This document shows, piece by piece, positions 56,401 through 64,000 of a stretch of DNA of 64,000 nucleotides. Position 1 is the stretch's first letter. Each line of letters starts with the position of its first letter. The DNA is taken from NCBI RefSeq assembly GCF_910592395.1, contig NC_088317.1, forward strand, positions 13,702,001 through 13,766,000, written 5' to 3'. A program made the translations under genes and the position numbers. The notes under the pieces are model-generated. The model made no database searches and was not told the origin of the DNA. It saw nothing but the letters and a program-made list of their open reading frames with translations. The stretch comes from Lineus longissimus (Eukaryota; Nemertea; Pilidiophora; Heteronemertea; Lineidae).

Positions 56401-59400
56401 GATTTCAAACGCTCATTTGCGGGTAGCTTTACGAACAAAGGTTCTAAGCTCTTGCAACACCATAAATACATTTTTCTGAAAAACCTTTAGGGGTGCATCT
56501 TATTTGTCTTGGCCAAAAACGTACATTTGAAAATATTTAAAAAAAAACACCTTTATTTCTATAGCTCCATCCAAAGTTTAAGGAAATGATACACCACTTC
56601 TGGAGCCTCGAGTACAGTATCTGCAAAATATAGTGTCCGGTAAAAGTTAAGTCACGCTGATATTAGCGCGCCGTGTTTCCCTGCCTACCAATTTGTTTCC
56701 GCGACAAAAGGCAACTGACGATGAAGAACGGACTCGCAGAGAGCACAGTTACTACATCATGTTGTGTAGTAACTGCAGCCATAGCCTGATTACTGGTAAC
56801 CGCAAAACTCCGATCGGTCTGACCGAGTGAGGTGCGATTTGATTTTAGGAAATGAGCGCTTGGCAAATACGACAGATGACGTGACGGGATAGTACTACAG
56901 CTTTTGGTGCCTTTAAAGAGATTCCGTGGATTCATCCGCCTTGCAACCCCTATCCGTAAAGTAGTTCCTAAAAAATGTTTGATTTCCTGCTGCCTATTAT
57001 ACTCTAGTTTCTCACCCCTAACGTCCAGCCAGATCTTTACATAGTGCACATTTCTAGGCCCGTAATGGGGTAATTTTTAGGCCTTCTATATTGCCATTGA
57101 GGCTGCTGGTCAATCAAGTATAGGCCTGAAGAAACTCACTCCCGTCGTGGGCCTACCAAAATGTACACATACACTGGCTTACTACAGTGGAGTTAGGCGT
57201 GCGAAACTAGAGTATATAGCACTAAACCAGCGCCTGTACGAGTTGGTGGTGGCCTCAAGTGCTCTGAGCCAATCCTGCGCTAATTACTGACCTGTATTCG
57301 TTAAATGAATGAGATGAGTTCGTGAAGAATGCGGAGATCACGATCTTTCCAATGGTCTCCAGTGCCAATTGGTCATTATTTGAAAAGTGCCTTCAAAGCA
57401 CATTTTGAAATGGGTGACATTTGCAATTGAGAGCCCATCCTGACGTCACGCACTTTCGGGAAAACTGTTGAGCGTGACCTATACTTGTACGTTGTATATA
57501 CAAATTCTAACAACATTTATACAAAAGTTAATGCATGAATGTAATATTCTAACACTGGTATTTCGTCAGCAGACCAGTAATTTGTACCCTGAGTAGAACA
57601 ATGGCGTATTATTGACATTTTATTAACAATTCCTGATCAACAACTACAACTCCTTTATAACGGCTACTAATCTAATTGGAAAAAAAATCTTTTACACTTT
57701 TTTTCCAATGTTCAAAATTTAAATTCTAAATTGTTCTACAGCTGCATGACTGGAATAATATAAATCGTCAAAAAATCTATATTTGATGCAGGTCCACCAG
57801 ACCCCCACCGGCAAGTCGGTCAGCCCCACATATGGTCTGTTCTGGTAAAACGCTTCTACGCCCATGACACGTAGGCCTACATGTACAATGAATCACCAAA
57901 AATCTGAGCGACATTTTCTCGAGAAATGGACTGTAGGTGTGTATTAGACTCCCCGTTCTCCAGCAGTCGGGAACGGACCGAGAACAAGCGAACACGTTCC
58001 CGAGTTTCGAATGGGATCACCAAGCACTGATATCTGTCATGATCCGAATGAGAATCCGTTGATTCGGATCATCCACAGACACCAACCTTTGGTGGTGAGG
58101 GGACCTTCCCACGAGGCCGCAGATCTTGGCCTGCAGTGTGCCGATGGCAGGTCACACAGGGCCATGTCCAGGTAGAAATTGAAATCGGAATCGAGAAATT
58201 GAGAAGTCAATATTTGGTAGATTACACGAGTATTTTTGTAAGAAATTTCACGTCGGTACAACTTAAGATAATGAGCCGTGTACGTTTTCAAAATGTTGAC
58301 TTACTTTAAATGCATTTTTGTGAGGATCAGATTTAAGTAATTTGGGAAAAGATCTATGCCGAATACAGGGAGCGTAAATTTAACGTAGTTAAGACCGAAG
58401 TCTGTAAGCGATTGTCTGGTCAGGGCGTATCCCCTTTTTTAAAGCCTCAACTGATGCGCATGCGTCGCTGAACAGGAAAACCCTGACTTCAAATATGGCC
58501 GCCAGGTGGCCATCTTAAAAATTAAACAAAGTTGGATTGCAACCAAATTTCATGTGATTGTATATCTATGTGCTCTCTACAACATCCCTGATTTTCAGTC
58601 AAATCCATCTACCAATATGGCCGCCAGGTGGCCATCTTGAAAATTAAACAAAGTATTATTACACCGAAACTAATTTTTGGATTGCAACCAAACTTCATGT
58701 GATTATGTATCTATGTACTCTTATCAATATCCCTAATTTTCAGTCAAATCCCATGACAAATATGGCCACCAGGCTACCATCTTGAAAATCCGACAAAGTC
58801 CTACCAATTTCCATGTGACATGTACACTCTTCAATAACCCGGAAATTCAGACAACTTTATAACCAAAATGCTATACTTAGATGGTTCCGGTAATTTTCTT
58901 TGGTGCCTTTGAGCCAAGAAGAATAATATTATTCAATGGAATCAAATCTGGTGAAACTAGCTTGAAACTGTTCTTCCCATATCCACTGCAAATGACATGC
59001 ATTACATTACCCGAGGTGAGCACATGGTCCCTGGACCATTTCATTTAGTAACGGCCCCTACAATTTTACATAAATTTAAAACAGCAAATACTGCCGAAAC
59101 CAATATGTTACCTCAGAGCAAGTGTGTGACGGGTTGTGCAAATTATATGGATCCTTCAAAAGGGAAAATTACTAACTATATTGTAAAATCTACCAACAAA
59201 ATATTCCAATCCAAGTTTTTGACAAATAAATAAATAAAACCAATGCTAACTATTCTCAATAGTTTAAATAGAATCTCGCAAGTATAAATAGAATTTCAAG
59301 CCTTCTGTTACATTAGTACTGTTGTCATAGCTACCCCACCGAAACCACGGGAAAACCCACCGGCCGGCAAGTTATTTTCGTCAGCGAACAAGGCGCGATA

Positions 59401-59911
59401 AAATCGATTTTTCGCCTAACGTCTCGTCGACTATGTAACAAATTTAATTAGTACAAGTGCACATTTACATTTTTTTAGTTGTAGAGCGGGTTAAAGCTGT
59501 TCAAGATATTGTTTTCTTGTTGAAATCGTACAAAAAATACACGTAAAAAGCAAACGAACTGTCCTTGTCCGCCCACTTTATTCTTGGTTCATATCCGCTG
59601 CACCAGCAGACGAGGTGGTGTGGAACAGGAACGGTTCCCGAACGTGTTCTCGCTTGTTCGACTCGTTCGAGAACGGGGAGTCGAATACACCCCAGCAGAA
59701 CAGAGTCTTTCGAATAACTTATTTGAAAGACTCTGAGTATAGAATAAGGGCGTCGCAACCTCAGCTAAGGTCAAATGCAAGTGATGGACTTTATTTGATG
59801 GCTCTTTTAGTGATAACAAGTCTTACCTATATCCAAGGCAAATCCATGAAGGTTGGCCGGAGCATCAATCGGCAGGTCAAGATATTCCTCGTAGAGAGCC
59901 AAGTCCGCCAT
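47153..59911 (-). CDS. Pantothenate-kinase-like protein, copy B
   Basis: Eight exons join in phase: 59911-59827, 55257-55196, 54422-54238, 52039-51859, 51472-51368, 49013-48893, 48145-47955 and 47446-47153 (1224 nt, 407 residues). It follows the pantothenate kinase (fumble/PANK) layout: GFALDIGASLTKLVYVED (23-40, N-terminal ATP-binding motif), PMVVIGYGHG (88-97) where active enzymes have a glycine-rich GGGA block, DYTDEFTSFGVGF (113-125) matching the catalytic-Glu region with the Glu kept (E117), GTLSRGGLYFLC (186-197), GDPTNVNLTIKD, KSIYFVGSF and RYEGYIGAIGAF (322-333). The Arg that precedes the GTSLGGG loop in active PANKs is not aligned here. After the fold comes a Met/Gly/Pro-rich tail (PQEMAQMAQMMGGGGPPDGG). 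Expected role: cytosolic CoA synthesis or a regulatory derivative of it (inference). Tandem relative of copy A. Large introns carry several MITEs. Confidence 0.88.
47530..47890. repeat. Inverted-repeat sequence in PANK-like B intron 7
   Basis: AACACAAATATGCA (47,705) and its complement (47,816-47,829) face each other, with AAAACCTTTT-type motifs between and after. A second palindrome-like stretch around ATCATAGATTCTATGAT lies at about 47,590-47,605. Confidence 0.5.
47955..48145 (-). CDS. PANK-like B, exon 7
   Basis: 191 nt, KREDVAAALFENTCDDIRL and KSIYFVGSFAKD. Acceptor GTTTTTTCCAG, donor GTAAAT, phases 1 and 0. Confidence 0.88.
48318..48515. mobile_element. GCAAACGAGTGAT-type MITE
   Basis: Opens GCGCAAACGAGTGATGAAAA and contains CGAGCGATTAGCGTCGCATG. 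Related to 56,226-56,422 and 46,318-46,400. Right border uncertain. Confidence 0.5.
48893..49013 (-). CDS. PANK-like B, exon 6
   Basis: 121 nt, NFKEIMSLVERGDPTNVN. Acceptor TTCTCTGCAG, donor GTTAGA, phases 0 and 1. Confidence 0.85.
49358..50146. mobile_element. 789-bp long-TIR transposon with 6-bp target duplication
   Basis: Terminal inverted repeats of about 240 bp start TATGGCAAGCCAAAGCGGAA on each side and include TTCAAG-rich subrepeats and CACGTGACC boxes. The direct flanks are both CGCGTG (49,352-49,357 and 50,147-50,152), a clear 6-bp target-site duplication. No coding region, so non-autonomous, foldback-like. It lies in the intron between exons 5 and 6 of PANK-like B. Confidence 0.9.
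50270..50580 (+). repeat. Interspersed repeat family R3
   Basis: Counterpart of about 16,785-17,085, with blocks such as GAGGATGATACCCCTGCT, GTGAATTTCAG and GTTGTCCCTTTAAA in the same order. Confidence 0.58.
51368..51472 (-). CDS. PANK-like B, exon 5
   Basis: 105 nt, 35 codons, IVESPDGKPKISIAGTLSRG and onwards. Acceptor CGCTTAACAG, donor GTAAGA, phase 0 at both ends. Confidence 0.85.
51515..51757. repeat. Degenerate minisatellite, TATGTTCCCCGGG type
   Basis: About ten diverged units of roughly 22-24 bp of the type CTATGTTCCCCGGGTGCTAT and TTCTATGTTCCTCGGGT, 43 bp upstream (gene strand: 5') of PANK-like B exon 5. Open frames through it are artefacts. Confidence 0.8.
51859..52039 (-). CDS. 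PANK-like B, exon 4
   Basis: 181 nt with DYTDEFTSFGVGF and YPLVLNFLGSAIIYLS. Acceptor TGATTTTCAG, donor GTTAGT, phases 2 and 0. Confidence 0.86.
52306..52982. mobile_element. 677-bp MITE built of inverted tandem repeats
   Basis: Bounded by CGGCAGCATTTTAGTGCCAC and its complement, each followed by CTAAAGAAGAAA, with TA on both outer sides. The interior is an array of about 21-23-bp units (CTCGTAATAACGACTTTTAA) that switches strand at about 52,792, so the element is a palindrome of tandem repeats. The TA duplication fits a Tc1/mariner-type family (inference). The open frames (ITTFNLV and KVVIT repeats) are artefacts. Confidence 0.9.
53375..53552 (+). mobile_element. CAGTRGAACCTC MITE
   Basis: Full copy from CAGTAGAACCTTTCTTTTAT to GAGGTTCCACTG, TA on both sides. 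Confidence 0.85.
54238..54422 (-). CDS. PANK-like B, exon 3
   Basis: 185 nt, from GRNNSVRLRLMTF to INTTLGL. Acceptor GTCATTTCAG, donor GTAAGT, phases 0 and 2. Confidence 0.87.
55196..55257 (-). CDS. PANK-like B, exon 2
   Basis: 62 nt, GASLTKLVYVED. Acceptor CCGATTATAG (weak tract), donor GTAAGT, phases 1 and 0. Confidence 0.83.
55260..57750. other. Intron 1 of PANK-like B, left part
   Basis: Mostly unrecognised. A TTAAAGGGACTCTAAAG block at about 55,774 resembles the ends of the TTAA-type repeats, and a MITE lies at 56,226. No convincing exon. Confidence 0.4.
56226..56422. mobile_element. GCAAACGAGTGAT-type MITE, best copy
   Basis: Imperfect terminal inverted repeats: CCGCAAACGAGTGATTTAAA on the left, and on the right (complemented) CCCGCAAATGAGCGTTTGAA. 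About 195 bp, no coding capacity. Confidence 0.65.
57940..59700. repeat. Distant inverted copies of a 65-bp sequence
   Basis: Sequence at 57,940-58,005 (ACTCCCCGTTCTCCAGCAGT, then GAACAAGCGAACACGTTCCC) recurs inverted at about 59,628-59,692 (GAACGTGTTCTCGCTTGTTC, then GAGAACGGGGAGTCGAATAC). They could be the two ends of one large element within intron 1. Confidence 0.5.
58490..58800. repeat. Three diverged 120-150-bp tandem units
   Basis: Each unit opens near ATATGGCCGCCAGGTGGCCA followed by TCTTGAAAATTAAACAAAGT or a variant (58,493; 58,615; about 58,760). ATGGCC/GGCCAT makes each start palindromic. Confidence 0.65.
59827..59911 (-). CDS. PANK-like B, exon 1
   Basis: ATG in ACCATGGCG context, reading MADLALYEEYLDLP and ending GFALDI plus one base. 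Donor GTAAGA, phase 1. The same phase would fit the first known exon of copy A. Confidence 0.87.
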
Positions 59912-60779
59912 GGTAGATCGTAAGTCTGTGGCTTCAAGATATTTCAACCCCGGATCGAGCCTTTATATACTTTGGCATATCATGTACATTGTATTATATA
60001 GGCCTGACGAGTGTATGATATTATCATGATATTTAAATGGATTGGGCCAGATTAATTATCGATATTGTATATCGGCCACCATTAATCTAGGTCAGGCTTT
60101 AATATTGTTCAAGTGTATATAGCCCTGGCCACATTGTACGATTGTGCAGGTTGCGACCTAAAAGTCTCTCGTCGTCCGGGCAGTCTTGCGATGAATAAGT
60201 GGTCTGATGAGAGTGTCTCCCGGGAGTGTCCACACTATTACGATTTCATCAGCCAACTGAAACATTTGTCCAGTGTCAAGGTGGGCACTGTCAACACCAG
60301 CTTTCTCTCAATTGCTGTAAAGGCACAAAGGGAAGAGGAATAGAAGGCACCATTTGCAGCTCGTAATTGCTGCATAAACGACGGAGGAAGGCGAGCAACA
60401 GAAGTATTTCGGAGAAGGCAAAATAGTTATCACATGCGTTATTGCAAGAATATGATTTAAGGAATTTACACCGAGCTGGAAAGTTTGTCGAATTAAATTT
60501 ACTAAAAGTGGCAGTATATCGCAGCTTTAGGGTTAACATAAGGTCCTACCCAACAGGCCGGGTAACTCGTCATTGTAACCGGCGGCGCCTGTGCAAAGTT
60601 TTTGCAGACAAAAAATGGAGCGATTTGGATGGAAATTCGATGAAGATTTGTAATGCTTAGCTCATAGCCTGTCGTGTAAATTCTTGAGAAATCGTGATTT
60701 GGGGGCTTTTCTAGCTGCGCTAGCCCTGAATCAACTCATTTAATTAGACTCCCGACTTCAGACCTGGTTGATAGTACCC

Positions 60780-61200
60780 TTGACATTATATTTCCAAGGT
60801 TTCAGCTTTATTGGAAAAGAAATCTTGTTGCTGTAAGGGGGTTGAAAATTGGGTAAGTTTCAATAATATTTTCCCACAGATATGCGAAAAATATTGGAGG
60901 GAATGAGGCTCCCCTCCCCCTCCCCCCCCATAAACATTACGATGGAGGAGAGATTCTAAAACCTCAATATCAATTCTAAAGAAACGACACAATTGGTCTC
61001 TTTTATCAAAAGATCTACTATATAACCAGTGATGTTGATTTCGTTTATAGCACCCATGCCATTGATAAAAGAATAGTACCTTACTTATTGGCCCATCCCC
61101 ATTCAAAACCATGTAATGATTGTACTAATGATTGGGGTGGAGCCTCATTCCTTGCATTCGAGGTTTTAGAGTATATAGAATGTGGCCTTGGGTTACTAGT
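60780..61200. repeat. Inverted-repeat sequence
   Basis: GGAATGAGGCTCC (60,899) and its complement at about 61,140, and CTAAAACCTC (60,956) and its complement GAGGTTTTAG at 61,160, face each other. Possibly one decayed palindromic element. Confidence 0.45.
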
Positions 61201-61620
61201 TTTTGAGAACTTGTTAGATATTTTCAATGAACCCCAGGGGTTTGGGGGTTATGGGACCGAACATCCCACGAAAGCGAGGCATTTTCTGTCGTCTGCCAAC
61301 GGAATCAAAAGAATTTGAAGTTTTATCCCCTTCGAACAGCAAAGAGCTCCAGGAATGGGACCGCACATCCCGGAATGTGACAAAATATCCCGGAATTGGA
61401 CCAAACATCCAAGCAATGGCGGACGAAAATCATTTTGATCAGATTTTTTGGTTGCATCTGTCCTTCTTACTCGTCTTAGAGAACGTTATTCGCAAAACTT
61501 GCTCCATCAAGCAAAGCATTTCTTATTGAGCTATATGATAATGCCAATTATGTTACGTATATCCCAAAAATCGGGAATTTCAATAGTATTGTCAGCCTCA
61601 GACATTTTTATCGAGGGTAT

Positions 61621-63993
61621 TCAAGTGTGACGAAAAGCGAACCTGTATTTTGCCAAATACATCGTGGGCTCGAATCCATTTGGAATCCTTCTGGATTCCC
61701 TTCTTTGCACAAATGACTTGTATCTTATGTTGAAAACTTTGCGCGGTAGTGGCTGTTCATCCATGCGAGAGATCTGATCGAAGAACAGGAGGCATCGTTC
61801 ATCGAGAATTCCTCTGAGACTGGTACATCCCAGCATTAATTGCGCAATCACTGTTCTTGTTAGTCTGGGAAAACCTTGCATTCTCTTGAGACGAAAGCGA
61901 TGGGCTCTTTCCATGATCATGATATCTTGGTTTGAAAGGTCCGACCAGAGTTCGGTACCATAGAGCGCGCGCGGCACACATATTAGGTGGTAGAGTTTAA
62001 GACTAGTTATCAGATTGAAATGTTGCGGTTGCATGCCTGGGCTCAGGATAGACATGAGCGAGTTTTTGAGTTTCTGGGCTGCCGCTATTGCTGCTGATGT
62101 AGATTTACGATACTTATCTTGGAGTACACCAAGATGAACGGTTGATGCACTCTCACGAATTGGATTCGGTCCAAGCATCCACTTCCTCGCCTGTTTGAGG
62201 GCAGTCCATGAGTTGGCAGATTCACCGATTACTATCATCACGCATTTTTCACTGTTGTAATCGTATCGCAATTTAAATGAGTACGAGAAGCTACACGTTA
62301 GCATTGAGTCCATACCGATTTTGGACAGGGACACGAGCGTTAGATCATCGGCATGCATGGGGAGCCGCATTTAACATCTTCGAGATTTGCGCCGACAGTA
62401 AGATCATCAAGATTGTTCAAGAGCTCATCGATAAAGAGAAGATACAGCCAAGTGGATAGGACCCCACCTTGTCGTACACCTTGACGTATTGCGAACCAAG
62501 GTGAGCACGTTTCATTCTCAATCACACAACTTTCAACGTTTGCGTAACAGTTCTTAATGAGGCGCCACAGATTCCCTCTGATTCCAAATTCGAACAGTTT
62601 GTGCATAAGACCGTCGTGCCAGACAGTGTCGAATGCTTTGGCAGCGTCCAGAAAGCAGACGTACACTTTAGAGTGACGTTCGACGAGGTGAGACGAAGTT
62701 GAGGTACAACTTCTACCTTTCTGGTAGGCGCTCTGTTGAGGATTCGGAAATGTTATGTCCTTCTCTGCAGTCCACGCATGGAGGCGTCCAAGGATGAGTC
62801 GTTTGAGCAGTTTGTAGACTATTGAGAGCAGAGTTATTGGGCGGTAGCTATTCGGGTTGCTTTTGTCTTTACCTTTACTCTTGTGCAGGGTATGGATGAC
62901 GCCTTTCTTTGCAGCTATTGGAACATATGCGGACTTTAAGCAGCAGTTAAATAGCTTAGTGAGCGCTTCGTGTAGATCGCGGCACGCATACTTCACATGC
63001 TCGTTAGTAATACCATCTAGACCGCTCGCTTGCCGTTTTTTAGCCCCCGGACACACAATAACAGTTCTTCCGTGGCGAACGGGTCATCCACGGTTGGTTC
63101 GTGGAAGTTCCCCGATTCGCCTATCACCTCTTGTATGCGGTGTTCGACCTCTCTTCGAAATTTCTCGTCATACTTTCCGCTTGTGTTAGGTGTATAGATG
63201 CTTTCAAAGTACTCCGCCCATTTTGAACAGATTTCGGACGTGTTGTAGAATACCTTGCCATTGAAACGCATTGGCGGATTCGTTCGGGTGGGCGCTCTTT
63301 TTTGACCTTTGAGCAGTTTCCACAAGAGGCTATTGTCAATCTCGGCAGCTTTGCCCAAGTTAGAGTAGAACTGCTCTTCACGCGCAGAGTCTGCCTTTCT
63401 AAGCTCGGTGCGAAAAAGTCGTTTATGGTCTTTGTAAGACCGGTGTAACATCTGTGGTTGTTTCCCATGTGTCAGTGTTTCCAAACAATAGGCAGCTAGA
63501 GAGACCACGACTTTTCAATAGGGGGGATACACAGAAAAACTTGTCAATCTATTTTTGAGCGTTCCCAAACAATGAGGGGAAACACTCGAAAACAGAAACA
63601 CTCAAAAACATTACACCGGCGTTCCTCGGACTCCGGGTTGCGTGGTCTGTCGGCAGTGATCCAAGATTGGCGCGCGCTTAACATAGTTGCGTGTAAAGAC
63701 TTTAGCGAGTCATTCCAATTTGGCCTTAACTTCCTTGTAGAGTTACACACAGGTATTGCTATTTTCGCGGCTGCAGACATTGCGTCTATCAACGTTTTGT
63801 AATAGACATCAATTTCAGAGTGAGTGGGGTTCTGGTCAATGGATACATCCTGGAGAAGACTGGAGAGATGATCGCGGTACGCTACGATCCTCGGGAAGTC
63901 GTTTGCGACACATCGCTTCCATTGAAACTTTTCTCTGGCGTGAAAGTTGGCCGAAGGAGGTTGCGTAGACCGACCGGGCGACATTTGGCGCAT
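61621..63993 (-). pseudogene. Decayed LINE (non-LTR retrotransposon) with reverse transcriptase
   Basis: Minus-strand frames carry, in order, the region between endonuclease and RT (63,993-63,017), RT blocks with NSYRPITLLSIVYKLLKRLI, FLDAAKAFDTVWH and RQGVRQGGVLS (62,340-63,056), the catalytic box as HADD rather than the usual YADD, then a C-terminal block with ALYGTELWSDLS (61,621-62,370). This is the standard layout of a non-LTR RT of the CR1/Jockey-like kind. It is broken: the RT frame shifts at about 62,345, just before the catalytic box; a stop and frame change lie near 63,020-63,056; and a gap with stops lies at 63,509-63,543. The endonuclease would lie beyond the right edge. No poly(A) or clear 3' end was recognised. 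Confidence 0.85.
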
Positions 63994-64000
63994 AGAGAAT

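Noticed and set aside
58997-59233. 78-codon plus frame
   Set aside because: AT-rich intron sequence without splice sites or recognisable similarity.
60113-60343. 76-codon plus frame upstream of PANK-like B as a divergent gene
   Set aside because: No domain, no downstream exon found, and length is within chance expectation.

Overview
This is animal nuclear DNA: spliced protein genes with GT-AG introns of 0.3 to 4 kb, long non-coding stretches, and a very dense load of small inverted-repeat transposons, minisatellites and retroelement fragments. The gene content and the repeat style (short MITEs, tRNA-derived SINE heads, GAC-rich repeat ends, a PolB element, a LINE) suggest a marine bilaterian invertebrate such as a mollusc or brachiopod. 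The phylum is inference. No bacterial operons, CRISPR arrays, rRNA genes or intact tRNA genes were seen.

Layout. About 0.4-1.4 kb is a multi-unit repeat ending in a GAC microsatellite and a hairpin. From 12,095 down to 4,482 (minus strand) lies a complete nine-exon CCNB1IP1/HEI10 gene, a meiotic RING E3 ligase, with a 16-nt microexon that completes the RING finger. Divergently from it, 13,863-27,990 (plus strand) holds a nine-exon gene for a 664-residue protein I do not recognise, with a basic, low-complexity front half and a Glu-rich tail. A 3.3-kb, 55-bp minisatellite with a 1,099-bp higher-order duplication fills 31.07-34.38 kb. Next to it is a broken protein-primed-type family B DNA polymerase (34.7-37.9 kb, minus), with decayed copies of the same 55-bp satellite on its far side (38.65-40.2 kb).

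From 40.5 to 59.9 kb (minus strand) lie two tandem, strongly diverged pantothenate-kinase-like (fumble family) genes. Copy B (47,153-59,911) is complete with eight exons and 407 residues. Copy A (40,544-45,179) has five recognisable exons and no certain first exon. The last intron of copy A carries about 32 copies of a 45-bp unit that resembles the 3' splice site and first codons of its own last exon; I regard this as the most unusual structure in the window. The right edge (61.6-64 kb, minus) is a decayed LINE with reverse transcriptase motifs, running off the end.

The three intact genes have no evident shared pathway: one meiotic ligase, one unknown protein and one divergent kinase-fold protein. 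All coding models come from splice-site, phase and reading-frame agreement read by eye. Family assignments rest on remembered sequence resemblance, not on a database search.
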